From Flavobacterium psychrotolerans (GTDB lineage: Bacteria; Bacteroidota; Bacteroidia; Flavobacteriales; Flavobacteriaceae), in contig NZ_QCZI01000008.1 of NCBI RefSeq assembly GCF_003097635.1, positions 62,001 to 126,000 of the forward strand: a stretch of DNA of 64,000 bases, in the 5' to 3' direction. The position numbers and the translations under genes were made by a program. Of the stretch, positions 46,330 through 55,411 are shown in pieces (position 1 is the first letter of the stretch; every line of letters begins with the position of its first letter). The notes beneath the pieces were generated by a model. The model saw only the letters and a list, made by a program, of their open reading frames with translations, was not told where the DNA came from and made no database searches.

Positions 46330-47982
46330 TTAATTAGGTTTTGTATAATAAATTTGAAATTTCAATTTTTTGTCCTCTGGGACACTTGGGTTACTTCCGT
46401 ATAAAATAGTTCCCAGCGGATTCATTACCGAGGAAGTTGGCAAATACTTCACTTCAAACGGATTCCCGCCCAAAATTCCCGGAAGGTTGAAACTGTTTTT
46501 AAGTTTTTTATTGCTGACGTCGTTGATGTTCTCCGTAACGACTAATCCCAATCTAACATTAGTCACAGTATCGTTTTTGATGAGACTGCGAATATGGTTG
46601 GTCAGTTTGATCTTATATTGAGTTCCCTTACCCGCCACTTTTTCAATGATTCCACCGTGAATATATTTGTTATATTTCTGAGCCGTTCTTGTTGTTAGAT
46701 CAGTAGTATAATCCGTTAATTGTTTTTTATTGTTTAAATCATATAAATAGATTCTGTTTGGCTCGCTTGTCAAAGCATTACTCATAGAATTATTATCAAT
46801 AGTAAACGTCAAGCTGGCATCGTTAATGAGCAAACTGTTGGCTCTTAATTCGTCCAAATCATCCGAAACGTGATTAGGGATATTTGTTAGATTTCCATCT
46901 GAATCCAATCCTTTTAGATCTTGACCTCCGAAAAGATTGATAACTGCCATAGAGCCTTCTCCTCCTTTTAAGAATAATCTTGGGTCACCATCTGTAAGGT
47001 TTGGTGATGCAATTCCATCAGTATAACTCGACAAATAATCATTTTGCAATAAATTTACCGAATTTCCAGTTAAATTAAGGATTATGGATTTATCAACTCT
47101 TGTTTTGACGGTAGCAGAGGTATTTTCCTTGTATTTGATAGTAATGGTTCCCCCTTTAAAATTAAGCATTGCCAGATTTGTATCTGCTGCACCTGATTTT
47201 TCCACTTTAAAATACAGTCCTCTAAAATAATTTTTAAAGACATCATTGGTTGTCAATTTGCCGGATGGAGCATCAATAATTTTATTCTTGAAAAAAGTGG
47301 TGTCTAAATTTAGTTTCATTCCCGGAGCTGTTCTAGTGGTGGTTACCGTCCCATCTGTAGCCGTTACAGTTTCTGTTAATTCCGCATCACTAAAAATAAA
47401 TTCGTCGTTTTGAGTTGCAACGGCTTCATTGTTTAAAAGTGGCCCTTTAACATTGTCAAAAAGAGAATTCTGATTCGTGTAATACTGTTGGGTTTCCTGG
47501 GTACTCGGATCTAAATCTCTCATAAAATAGCCCGATTCATAAACGCCAAGTTTTAGTTTTGAAGTTTTTGGTCCGTAAATAGAATCCAATTCATAAATCC
47601 CGCTTACTCCATCATCTTTTAGACCTGTTTTAGTGCTGAAATAAGGAATTGTCAAAACAACGCTTTCTATCACGGGCAGTAAGGTAGCATCAATGGTAGG
47701 GTTTACGGTAGATAACTCTAATTGAGTCGCAAAATTGGCAGTTGTTGTGCCAAAAGCGGGGTTATAGTAAATTCCCAATGCGTTTGTAGGGAGGTTGCTG
47801 GATTGAACGACCCCCGAATTTTGATTGAATGCAACAACATCATATGCTTTTGGCGTGCCAAAAGCAAAATTATCTGCCCCGATAATGTCTGTTCCTATTG
47901 AATTAAAGTCTCTGTCACAAGAAGCCAAAAAGACCACAGTTAGAGCAAATAGAATGTGTTTTAAAAATGAATTATTGTTCAT
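46330..47982 (-). CDS. DUF4270 lipoprotein
   Basis: 550 aa. Lipobox VFLASC (Cys at about 22) and then DRDFNSIGTDIIGADNFAFG, the hallmark of DUF4270, a family found in Bacteroidota and sited between glgA-like and glmS genes in many of them. The body is beta-rich with no catalytic motif. Its conserved place next to glmS hints at an envelope role, but no function is established. It lies 21 bp after the glgA-like stop and 10 bp before glmS. Confidence 0.88.
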   Translation of the reverse strand: MNNNSFLKHILFALTVVFLASCDRDFNSIGTDIIGADNFAFGTPKAYDVVAFNQNSGVVQSSNLPTNALGIYYNPAFGTTTANFATQLELSTVNPTIDATLLPVIESVVLTIPYFSTKTGLKDDGVSGIYELDSIYGPKTSKLKLGVYESGYFMRDLDPSTQETQQYYTNQNSLFDNVKGPLLNNEAVATQNDEFIFSDAELTETVTATDGTVTTTRTAPGMKLNLDTTFFKNKIIDAPSGKLTTNDVFKNYFRGLYFKVEKSGAADTNLAMLNFKGGTITIKYKENTSATVKTRVDKSIILNLTGNSVNLLQNDYLSSYTDGIASPNLTDGDPRLFLKGGEGSMAVINLFGGQDLKGLDSDGNLTNIPNHVSDDLDELRANSLLINDASLTFTIDNNSMSNALTSEPNRIYLYDLNNKKQLTDYTTDLTTRTAQKYNKYIHGGIIEKVAGKGTQYKIKLTNHIRSLIKNDTVTNVRLGLVVTENINDVSNKKLKNSFNLPGILGGNPFEVKYLPTSSVMNPLGTILYGSNPSVPEDKKLKFQIYYTKPN

Positions 47983-48003
47983 GTGTGTCTTTAAAAAAAT
48001 TAT

Positions 48004-48810
48004 TTATAGGATAATGCTTTTATAAAAGGCAGTGTACGCTTCAGCGAATTTATCTTTCGGTGTGAAAGGTAAAAAAGGTTTTCCTGAAGAATCTATAAAT
48101 TTTGTTAAACTTGAAGACAGGTTGTCTGAAGCAATAATCAACGCGTCAGAATGCAAGATAGAAGCTTTAATTATGTTTTCATAATTTGGCATTTCTAAAT
48201 CAGCAATGGCTTCACCAGGAACGTCGTCAAATTTCACTTTGTTGATCATTTCTATATCCAAATTCCCCTCAAAAGATTGGCTGTACACCGAAGTAATTAT
48301 TTTAGTGTTTGCAAACAAAGCCTCATCTTTGTAGTAATGTTTCATATAAATAGGCAACATGGCAGCCATCCAGCCGTGAACATGGATAATGTCTGGAACC
48401 CAGTTAAGTTTCTTAACCGTTTCTACAACGCCTTTAGCAAAGAAAATCGCTCTTTCGTCATTGTCGGGGTATAAGACACCATCTTCATCCGTGAAAGTTG
48501 CTTTCCTCTTGAAATATTCATCGTTGTCTATAAAATAAACCTGAATTCGTTCTTTAGGGATAGAAGCCACTTTAATAATTAATGGCATATCTATATCATT
48601 GACTACCAAATTCATCCCAGAAAGTCTAATTACTTCATGCAACTGGTGTCTTCTTTCATTAATATTTCCATAACGTGGCATAAAAATCCGAATCTGTCCA
48701 CCTTGATCATTAATCATTTTCGGAACATCATAAGACATCAATGAAACTTCATTTTCAGCTAGATAAGGCACCACTTCAGATGATACGTATAATATCCTCT
48801 TTTCCTCCAT
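48004..48810 (-). CDS. glycogen synthase-like protein, N-terminal domain only
   Basis: 268 aa, resembling the N-terminal Rossmann half of GT5 starch/glycogen synthases: RILYVSSEVVPYLAENEVSLMSYDVPKMI, RIFMPRYGNINER, NDERAIFFAKGVVETVKKL and PDIIHVHGWMAAMLPIYMK. The C-terminal nucleotide-sugar-binding half is missing and the frame ends cleanly, so this is a real short protein rather than a broken gene. The usual N-terminal KTGGLADV glycine motif is changed to AENEVSLMSYDV, so ADP-glucose synthase activity is doubtful. It heads a minus-strand operon with DUF4270 and glmS and is divergent from panC. Confidence 0.82.
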   Translation of the reverse strand: MEEKRILYVSSEVVPYLAENEVSLMSYDVPKMINDQGGQIRIFMPRYGNINERRHQLHEVIRLSGMNLVVNDIDMPLIIKVASIPKERIQVYFIDNDEYFKRKATFTDEDGVLYPDNDERAIFFAKGVVETVKKLNWVPDIIHVHGWMAAMLPIYMKHYYKDEALFANTKIITSVYSQSFEGNLDIEMINKVKFDDVPGEAIADLEMPNYENIIKASILHSDALIIASDNLSSSLTKFIDSSGKPFLPFTPKDKFAEAYTAFYKSIIL

Positions 48811-48849
48811 ATTATAATTTACTTTACTTAATTGTCAACAAAAACAGTG

Positions 48850-48897
48850 CAAATTTACGAAAATTTATGCAGTTAATAACTAATAATCTTAAGTTTG
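48850..48897. promoter_or_regulatory. divergent -7 boxes for glgA-like operon and panC
   Basis: CAAATTTA at 48850-48857 reads TAAATTTG on the minus strand, 40 bp before the glgA-like ATG. TAAGTTTG at 48890-48897 lies 22 bp before the panC ATG. Both match TAnnTTTG; no clean -33 TTG for either. Confidence 0.5.
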
Positions 48898-48919
48898 CAC
48901 CCATTTCAATACGATACAT

Positions 48920-49768
48920 ATGTTAGTTTTCAATAAGCAGGTCGAAATAGCAGCGCATTTAACAGCAATTTCCAATTCAAAAACCACTATTGGGTTTGTG
49001 CCAACAATGGGTGCTTTACATCAAGGTCATTTGTCTTTATTGAAAGAATCCAATCTGAATAATGACTTTACTGTCGTCAGTATATTTGTTAATCCTACCC
49101 AGTTTAACAATTCCGAAGATCTATCCAACTATCCCCGAACACTGGAAAAGGATCTCGAAAAAATCAAAACCGTTTCGGATAAAATCATTGTTTATGCACC
49201 AGCGGTCGATGATATTTACCAAGGGAAAACCGTTTCTCAGCATTTTGATTTTGACGGATTAGAAAATCAGATGGAGGGTCAATTCAGGCCGGGACATTTT
49301 GACGGAGTGGGCACTATTGTAAAATGCCTTTTTGAAATTGTAAAACCAACGAATGCTTATTTTGGCGAAAAAGATTTCCAGCAATTACAAATCATAAAAA
49401 AATTAGTCGAAAAATTTAAAATTCCCGTAAATGTGGTGGGCTGCCCTATTTTTAGAGAACCAAACGGACTTGCTATGAGCTCTAGAAATGAACGCTTGTC
49501 CGAAAAAGAAAAACAAGATGCTGCCATAATTTATAAAACCATTCTACAAGCGAGAATAAAATTTGAAACTAATAGTGCAACGGCTATCACTCATTGGGTG
49601 GACAAAAAAATTAATAGTATTCCAAGCTTTAAATTAGAATATTTCCAAATTGCAGAGGAGATTACTTTAAGACCTTGCCTAAGAAAAAAGAACAACAAAA
49701 AATACCGTGCATTTATAGCCGTATTTGTTAACAAAATCAGATTGATTGATACGATTTCATTAAATTAA
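48920..49768 (+). CDS. panC: pantothenate synthetase
   Basis: 282 aa cytoplasmic ligase joining pantoate and beta-alanine with ATP. The nucleotide-binding [13 protein letters not shown] holds the HxGH motif (His34, His37). [22 protein letters not shown]-type [24 protein letters not shown] and [12 protein letters not shown] follow. panD starts 13 bp later. The beta-alanine substrate can come from PanD or from the pyrimidine degradation cluster at 23-31 kb. Confidence 0.96.
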   Translation: MLVFNKQVEIAAHLTAISNSKTTIGFVPTMGALHQGHLSLLKESNLNNDFTVVSIFVNPTQFNNSEDLSNYPRTLEKDLEKIKTVSDKIIVYAPAVDDIYQGKTVSQHFDFDGLENQMEGQFRPGHFDGVGTIVKCLFEIVKPTNAYFGEKDFQQLQIIKKLVEKFKIPVNVVGCPIFREPNGLAMSSRNERLSEKEKQDAAIIYKTILQARIKFETNSATAITHWVDKKINSIPSFKLEYFQIAEEITLRPCLRKKNNKKYRAFIAVFVNKIRLIDTISLN

Positions 49769-49777
49769 TTATCTTTG
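49746..49777 (+). promoter_or_regulatory. candidate internal promoter of panD
   Basis: TTG (49746-49748), 21-bp spacer, TATCTTTG (49770-49777), ending 4 bp before the panD ATG. If used, transcription would begin at or within the first codons, giving a leaderless or nearly leaderless panD message. Confidence 0.5.
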
Positions 49778-49781
49778 CCTT

Positions 49782-50132
49782 ATGCAAATTCAAGTCGTAA
49801 AATCGAAAATTCACCGTGTTACGGTAACGGGAGCCGATTTAAATTATATCGGAAGTATCACCATTGATGAAGCCTTGCTGGAAGCTTCCAATATTCTTGA
49901 GGGTGAAAAGGTGGCTATTGTCAACATCAATAATGGGGAACGACTTGAGACTTATGCCATAAAAGGCAATCGAAACAGTGGTGAAATTACGCTCAACGGC
50001 CCAGCTGCCCGAAAAGTTCAAAAAGGCGATATCATCATTATCATTGCTTACGGAATTTTAGATTTTGAGGAAGCAAAAACATTCAAGCCTTCATTGATTT
50101 TTCCGAATGAAAAAGACAACTCTTTAACTTAG
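49782..50132 (+). CDS. panD: aspartate 1-decarboxylase
   Basis: 116 aa. Makes beta-alanine from aspartate. The self-cleavage site that creates the pyruvoyl group is Gly24-Ser25 (YIGSITID). Other family elements are [17 protein letters not shown] and the [23 protein letters not shown] region. No PanZ-dependent features can be judged. It follows panC by 13 bp and may be both co-transcribed and driven from an internal promoter. Confidence 0.95.
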   Translation: MQIQVVKSKIHRVTVTGADLNYIGSITIDEALLEASNILEGEKVAIVNINNGERLETYAIKGNRNSGEITLNGPAARKVQKGDIIIIIAYGILDFEEAKTFKPSLIFPNEKDNSLT

Positions 50133-50136
50133 TCTT

Positions 50137-51099
50137 TTGAAAAAACAAATCAGCAAATGGCTTTCCATTCTTCTCCCAATTCTATTGGGGGTTTTCTTGA
50201 TTGTCTATTCCTATAATAAGTTCACTCCAGAGCAGATAATCGAAATAAAAAGCTACTTTAAAAACGCTGATTATTCTTATATTTACATGGGATTGGTTGT
50301 AGCTTTTTTAGGCAATGCTTCCAGAGCCTATCGCTGGAAATTCACTTTGGAGCACATGGGGTATAGCACTTCTTTTTTCAATAATTTCATGGCGGTGAAT
50401 ATTGGCTATTTACTGAATCTAACGGTGCCAAAATCTGGGGAAATTTCCAGAGCCTTAATCGTAAAAAAATACGAAAACGTCCCTTTTGACAAAGGTTTTG
50501 GGTCAATAGTGGCCGAAAGAATTATTGACATGTTGGTGCTGCTGTTTTTTATGGCACTGGCTGTTTTTTTACAGTTCGACATTGTAAAATCATTTATTTT
50601 GGACAAAATCCCTTTTCGAAAATTGTTGTTTTTTGGGGTTTTATCCTTTTCGATATTTGCCATTTTACTTTTAATTTATTTCTACTCAAAAGCAAAATGG
50701 GTACAAACAATCAAACAAAAAATTTCAGGATTAAAAGAAGGTGTTTTTAGTATCCTTCACATGGAAAAGAAGGTGGAATATCTTTTGCACACTGCGTTTA
50801 TTTGGTTTTCGTACCTCTTTACGTTCTACATTACCCTTTTTGTAATTCCGGAAACAAGTGATTTATCCATTGGCGCGATTATGACCGCATTTGTCGTGGG
50901 CAGTATTGCCATCTCTTTTACCAATAGCGGTTTTGGTTCCTACCCTTTTTTAATATCAAAAATACTTCTTTTTTACGCCGTTTCAGAAACTGCGGGTAGC
51001 GCCTTTGGCTGGATTGTATGGACTTCACAGATGCTATTGGTGCTAGTTGTTGGAGCCTTGTCTTTTTTATTTTTACCAATATTTAATAGAAAGAAATAA
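50137..51099 (+). CDS. flippase-like / UPF0104 membrane protein
   Basis: 320 aa with about 8 membrane helices, of the lysylphosphatidylglycerol synthase TM-region family. Landmarks: NASRAYRWKFTLEHMG, the LNLTVPKSGEISRALIVKKYE motif, FGSIVAERIIDMLVLL, and FTNSGFGSYPFLISK. Members without the synthase domain are thought to move lipids or lipid-linked sugars. The start is TTG at 50137, 4 bp after panD; there is no nearby in-frame ATG before the first membrane helix. It is probably translated with panCD. Confidence 0.82.
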   Translation: MKKQISKWLSILLPILLGVFLIVYSYNKFTPEQIIEIKSYFKNADYSYIYMGLVVAFLGNASRAYRWKFTLEHMGYSTSFFNNFMAVNIGYLLNLTVPKSGEISRALIVKKYENVPFDKGFGSIVAERIIDMLVLLFFMALAVFLQFDIVKSFILDKIPFRKLLFFGVLSFSIFAILLLIYFYSKAKWVQTIKQKISGLKEGVFSILHMEKKVEYLLHTAFIWFSYLFTFYITLFVIPETSDLSIGAIMTAFVVGSIAISFTNSGFGSYPFLISKILLFYAVSETAGSAFGWIVWTSQMLLVLVVGALSFLFLPIFNRKK

Positions 51100-51154
51100 T
51101 TCATTACATTGCTGGTGTTTTTGAAAAGCTATTAAACAACCAACCAAATGTTAT

Positions 51155-52297
51155 ATGAAAAAAATATTCTTACTGCTGCTTTTTGTTAGTTCCATCAACC
51201 TTTTTTCACAAAAAACCATAGAAACCATCTCGTCTTCGGTACTCAAAGAAGACAGGGAAATCTCGATTGGTTTGCCAGCTTCTTATGAAAAAAAATCAGG
51301 AAAAAGCTATCCATTATTAGTGTTACTGGATGGAGACTACTTATTTGATCCGTTTCAAGGAGCGCTTAATTATGGCGCTTATTGGGATGATTTGCCTGAA
51401 GTCATTATCGTAGGAATCAGTCAAAATAAAAATAACGAACGCGAAGCAGATTGTACCGTTGATGAAGAAACTAATTTGCCTGCCGATAAAGGCGCAAAAT
51501 TTTTCGATTTTATAAGTACTGAATTAATGCCCTACATCCAAAAAAAATACAGAATTGCACCATTTAAAGTTATAGTGGGACACGACACCACAGCAGGTTT
51601 TTTGAATTTTTTCCTCTATAAAGATCAACCTATATTCAATGCTTATATTTCCTTAAGCCCAGAATTGCCGGAAGGAATGGAAGAACAAATACCGGATCGA
51701 TTGATGGCAATAAACCAACCTATTTTTTACTATCAATCTACGGCTGATGGCGATGTCAAAAAAATGCAAACTAGGATAAGAGACCTTGATAATGCTATAA
51801 AAGTCCTCAAGAAACCAACTCTAAACTACAAATTTGATGATTTTAAAGGTGCAACACATTATTCGTTAGTGCTGCATTCCATTCCAAATGCTTTGTATAC
51901 TATCTTTGCCACATTCCAACCCATTTCGACCTCTGAATTTACAGAAAAAATCGCCTCTCTTCCTTCTGGTTATGTAGACTATTTAATAAATAAATATGAT
52001 TTACTGGAAAAAACTTTAAAAATAAAAATGCCCATTCGCATAAATGATTTCAAAGCCATAGAAGCCGCAATTCTTAAAAACAAAGCGTACGGCGAATTTA
52101 GCAAACTGTCAGATTTGGCGAAGAAAAATTACCCAAAAACGATGCTCAGCGATTTTCACTTGGCAACCATGTATGAAAAAATGGACGATTATAGGAAAGC
52201 CATTAAGTCCTATCAAAATGCGTTTCAAAAAGAAGAAATTGGAGATTTAACCAAAGACATGATGCTCAGCAAACAAGAAGAACTTATGAAAAAGTAA
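51155..52297 (+). CDS. exported esterase-fold protein with nucleophile replaced
   Basis: 380 aa, signal peptide MKKIFLLLLFVSSINLFSQ. The body matches esterase D/enterochelin-esterase alpha/beta hydrolases (YPLLVLLDGDYLFDPFQG, LPEVIIVGISQNKN, TELMPYIQKKYRI). The nucleophile elbow, normally GxSxG, reads VGHDTTAG, with Asp144 where Ser is expected; the His region (GATHYSLVLHS) remains. So it may not be a serine esterase. The C-terminal 50 residues look like one TPR (DFHLATMYEKMDDYRKAIKSY). It lies 55 bp after the flippase-like gene and 7 bp before radA. Confidence 0.8.
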   Translation: MKKIFLLLLFVSSINLFSQKTIETISSSVLKEDREISIGLPASYEKKSGKSYPLLVLLDGDYLFDPFQGALNYGAYWDDLPEVIIVGISQNKNNEREADCTVDEETNLPADKGAKFFDFISTELMPYIQKKYRIAPFKVIVGHDTTAGFLNFFLYKDQPIFNAYISLSPELPEGMEEQIPDRLMAINQPIFYYQSTADGDVKKMQTRIRDLDNAIKVLKKPTLNYKFDDFKGATHYSLVLHSIPNALYTIFATFQPISTSEFTEKIASLPSGYVDYLINKYDLLEKTLKIKMPIRINDFKAIEAAILKNKAYGEFSKLSDLAKKNYPKTMLSDFHLATMYEKMDDYRKAIKSYQNAFQKEEIGDLTKDMMLSKQEELMKK

Positions 52298-52304
52298 ACC
52301 CATT

Positions 52305-53666
52305 ATGTCAAAAGTAAAAACTTCTTTTTTTTGTCAAAATTGTGGCGCACAATATGCCAAATGGCAAGGGCAATGTAATTCCTGTAAAGAATGGAATACA
52401 ATAGCCGAAGAAATTATCCAAAAAGAAGAAAAGTCGGTTTGGAAATCGGCCAGTTCAGAAACCAAAAAAAACTCAAAACCGTTAAAAATTAATGAAATCG
52501 ATTCGACTCAAGAAGTTCGGATGGACACGCGTGACGGTGAACTAAATCGGGTGCTCGGCGGCGGAATCGTTCCGGGTTCCTTAATCCTTTTGGGCGGAGA
52601 GCCCGGAATTGGGAAAAGCACTTTACTACTCCAAATTTCATTAAAACTGCCTTACAAAACGCTATATGTTTCTGGGGAAGAAAGCCAGAAGCAGATTAAA
52701 ATGCGGGCAGAAAGAATTACGACAAATGGTGACAATTGTTATATTCTCACAGAAACCAAAACGCAAAACATTTTCAGGCAAATTCAAGAAATTGAACCCG
52801 AAATTGTCATTATTGATTCGATACAAACCTTGCATACAGAATACATCGAAGCGTCACCCGGAACCATTTCCCAAATTAGGGAAACCACTGCCGAATTAAT
52901 CAAATTTGCTAAGGAAACCAATATCCCCGTAATTTTAATTGGCCATATTACTAAAGACGGAAACATCGCAGGCCCCAAAATTCTGGAACACATGGTAGAT
53001 ACCGTTCTACAATTTGAAGGCGATAGAAATCACGTATATCGCATCTTGCGTTCCTTGAAAAACCGTTTTGGCTCTACGGCCGAATTGGGAATTTATGAAA
53101 TGCTCGGAAGCGGTTTGCGAGAAGTATCCAATCCGTCAGAAATATTGATTTCCCATAAAGACGCAACGCTTTCAGGTACCGCAATTGCCTCCACACTAGA
53201 AGGCATGCGACCGTTGATGATTGAAATTCAGGCATTAGTGAGCACGGCAGTATACGGAACCCCACAACGAAGTACAACGGGCTATAACGCCAAAAGACTG
53301 AATATGATCTTAGCCGTTTTAGAGAAACGTGCCGGTTTCCGTTTGGGAACTAAAGACGTCTTTCTAAACATAACAGGTGGAATTTCTATTGATGACCCTG
53401 CTATAGATTTAGCGGTAGTTGCCGCCATCTTATCTTCAAACGAAGATATTCCTATTGGAGAAGGCTATTGTTTTGCAGGCGAAGTAGGGCTTTCAGGCGA
53501 AATTCGTCCCGTAAATCGAGTGGATCAGAGGATTCAGGAAGCCGAAAAGCTGGGTTTCTCTACCATATTTGTGTCCAAATACAATAAGATTTCATTAAAA
53601 AACTCGTTCATCAAAATTAGATTGGTTGCTAAAATAGAAGATGTGGCCAGTGAGTTATTTGGGTAG
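52305..53666 (+). CDS. radA: DNA repair protein RadA
   Basis: 453 aa, recombination branch-migration ATPase. Zinc finger Cys10, Cys13, Cys24, Cys27 (FCQNCGAQYAKWQGQCNSC). Walker A GGEPGIGKSTLLLQ, Walker B IVIIDSIQTL, and the RadA signature LKNRFGSTAELGIYEM. The C-terminal Lon-like domain is complete (FAGEVGLSGEIRPV). Starts 7 bp after the esterase-fold gene. Confidence 0.96.
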   Translation: MSKVKTSFFCQNCGAQYAKWQGQCNSCKEWNTIAEEIIQKEEKSVWKSASSETKKNSKPLKINEIDSTQEVRMDTRDGELNRVLGGGIVPGSLILLGGEPGIGKSTLLLQISLKLPYKTLYVSGEESQKQIKMRAERITTNGDNCYILTETKTQNIFRQIQEIEPEIVIIDSIQTLHTEYIEASPGTISQIRETTAELIKFAKETNIPVILIGHITKDGNIAGPKILEHMVDTVLQFEGDRNHVYRILRSLKNRFGSTAELGIYEMLGSGLREVSNPSEILISHKDATLSGTAIASTLEGMRPLMIEIQALVSTAVYGTPQRSTTGYNAKRLNMILAVLEKRAGFRLGTKDVFLNITGGISIDDPAIDLAVVAAILSSNEDIPIGEGYCFAGEVGLSGEIRPVNRVDQRIQEAEKLGFSTIFVSKYNKISLKNSFIKIRLVAKIEDVASELFG

Positions 53667-53828
53667 AACTTTTTATCTAATAAAACCCTGACATTCAATA
53701 CAAAATACTCATTTATCTATTAAAAACAACCCTGACTTTAATTATTTTTTTGTAAATTTATATGTCGTTTTCGTTTACCAAAAGATTAAAAAAAAAGCAT
53801 ATAAATTTTCAACTTAAAAAATAAAGTC

Positions 53829-54257
53829 ATGGAAAAACAAGTGGGCATTTGGATAGACAGCAAGAAAGCAATAATTGTTACTCTTGATGGCCGGAAAGAA
53901 GAAAAAATAACCGAAATAGATTCTGAAGTTGAAAATAGTGTTTACCATAACAGGGAGAGTAACAAAGGGACCTTCTCCGGAAGCCATCACAGCAACAGCG
54001 AAACGAAATTTGACAACCGAAAAAAAGAAGAACTAAATTATTTCCTAAAATCGGTAATGTCATATATCAAAGAATCTGATTATCTCTATGTATTTGGACC
54101 TGCAGAAACCAAAATAAAATTGAAAAAAAAAATACGTGATGAAAAATCATTTGACAGGATCAAACTAAAAGCGGTTGAAACTGCCGACAGCTTGACTTTA
54201 AACGAAATTGTGGCCAAGGTCAAGGATTTCTATAACCCGTTACATCACAAAAATTAA
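53829..54257 (+). CDS. small cytoplasmic protein, possibly baeRF/Pelota-like fold
   Basis: 142 aa. Opens with GIWIDSKKAIIVTLDGRKEEKITEID, a pattern like the start of bacterial archaeo-eukaryotic release-factor-like (baeRF) or host-attachment proteins, then a low-complexity Ser/His/Asn patch (GTFSGSHHSNSETKFDNRK), and LNYFLKSVMSYIKESDYLYVFGPAETKIKLKKKI, which resembles the eRF1/Pelota C-terminal-like domain. It is much shorter than full baeRF proteins. Family assignment is tentative. It has a weak terminator and stands alone. Confidence 0.6.
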   Translation: MEKQVGIWIDSKKAIIVTLDGRKEEKITEIDSEVENSVYHNRESNKGTFSGSHHSNSETKFDNRKKEELNYFLKSVMSYIKESDYLYVFGPAETKIKLKKKIRDEKSFDRIKLKAVETADSLTLNEIVAKVKDFYNPLHHKN

Positions 54258-54592
54258 ACGGAATTGACATCATGTAATTGTAATTTTCGAGTTTAGTGCC
54301 CTTCTAAAAACCTTCAGCAGTTGTATTGGAGGTTTTTTATTGGACAAAATTTTGGCAAAACGTGCCTCTTATACCGTTGTACAAAAAGTAATTTACTAAT
54401 AAATTTGGAAAATTAAAACAACACTACCAATATCAGGCGGGTCAATTATAAAAACAAATATATTTTTAAAACACTATTATTAGATGCATCAAAAAGCAAC
54501 CAGTGTACTTACTACTGCAAAAAGAATTCTCCATCCTGCGGTTCGATTAAAGAAAAAGTAGGAAAGGTTGAAACGTGTCAATCTGGAATCTA
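54258..54592. other. 335-bp spacer with weak terminator
   Basis: aaaaacct (54306-54313) and aggttttt (54330-54337) make a weak terminator for the preceding gene. The rest has no credible gene. One frame from about 54467 to 54621 encodes a Cys-rich peptide (NQCTYYCKKNSPSCGSIKEK) without a start codon and overlapping the acyltransferase end, likely chance or a relic. Confidence 0.45.
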
Positions 54593-55342
54593 TTATTTTT
54601 CGTATGCCAAAAGCTGTTCGTGAATGGTAGTTCTCACGGCTTCTTTCACTTCCCTAATGTCCTTTTTGTTTTCTATAGTTTTCCCCTTTGTGGGAACAAA
54701 AGTATGGACTTTGACTCGCATCAGCCCTGGGCTTCCGCTAAAGAAAGTATACGAAAATCGTTTCTTATTGTCCGCAAAAGTCAAGGGAACAATTGGGATT
54801 TGGTGCTCAATGGCCAATCGGAAAGCGCCATCTTTAAAAGTGTCCAATACAACCGATTCGTCATGGGGAACACCTCCTTCGGGAAAAATACAAATACTCA
54901 GCCCTTGATGCAACCTTTTTTGGGCACGGTTAAAAACTTCCATTCGGCTCCGCGTGCAGTTTCGATCTACCAATATACAGGTGCGTTTGTAGAAAAACCC
55001 AAACAACGGAATTTTAGATAGTTCCTTTTTGCCCACAAACACAAACGGGTTTTTTACCACCGCCAGCATCAACATAATGTCGGCCATAGAAGTATGATTG
55101 GCAACAAACATGTAACTTTTGCCCCGCTGCAATCTTTGCTCTCGCTCTACCTTATAATAAAAACCGGTACCAAAAAGGATGGCTTTCGCCCAAATACGTG
55201 CCATGACAAAAAAATAGGGATACCACTTTTCTTTCAGGATAGAAACCACTAAAAAAGGCAACATGATAATAATGGGAATTCCCATCATCAGGTAAAACCA
55301 AATGCGCCAAAGGGTCCAAAAAATGATTTTTAGTATTTTCAT
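54593..55342 (-). CDS. plsC: 1-acyl-sn-glycerol-3-phosphate acyltransferase-like
   Basis: 249 aa membrane-bound PlsC-family acyltransferase. N-terminal hydrophobic helix (residues 10-35). Motif I is NHTSMAD (HX4D), motif II around GFFYKRTCILVDRN, motif III FPEGGVPHDE, motif IV VPLTFAD. Acylates lysophosphatidate to phosphatidate in phospholipid synthesis; a related acceptor is possible. Divergent from trpS. Confidence 0.88.
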   Translation of the reverse strand: MKILKIIFWTLWRIWFYLMMGIPIIIMLPFLVVSILKEKWYPYFFVMARIWAKAILFGTGFYYKVEREQRLQRGKSYMFVANHTSMADIMLMLAVVKNPFVFVGKKELSKIPLFGFFYKRTCILVDRNCTRSRMEVFNRAQKRLHQGLSICIFPEGGVPHDESVVLDTFKDGAFRLAIEHQIPIVPLTFADNKKRFSYTFFSGSPGLMRVKVHTFVPTKGKTIENKKDIREVKEAVRTTIHEQLLAYEK

Positions 55343-55386
55343 GATGTCAAATGTAAGAATTCAATCCTTATTTTTAGTAAAACATT

Positions 55387-55394
55387 TATCTTTG
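55387..55394 (+). promoter_or_regulatory. candidate -7 box of trpS (TATCTTTG)
   Basis: Exact TAnnTTTG match 17 bp before the trpS ATG; no -33 TTG at normal spacing. Confidence 0.5.
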
Positions 55395-55411
55395 TAAAAA
55401 TTAAATTTATC

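Noticed and set aside
54467-54621. Cys-rich small peptide gene
   Set aside because: No start codon or ribosome-binding context, and its end overlaps the acyltransferase gene.
54575-55021. 148-codon plus-strand frame
   Set aside because: Antisense to the plsC-like gene, which has HX4D and the other acyltransferase motifs.
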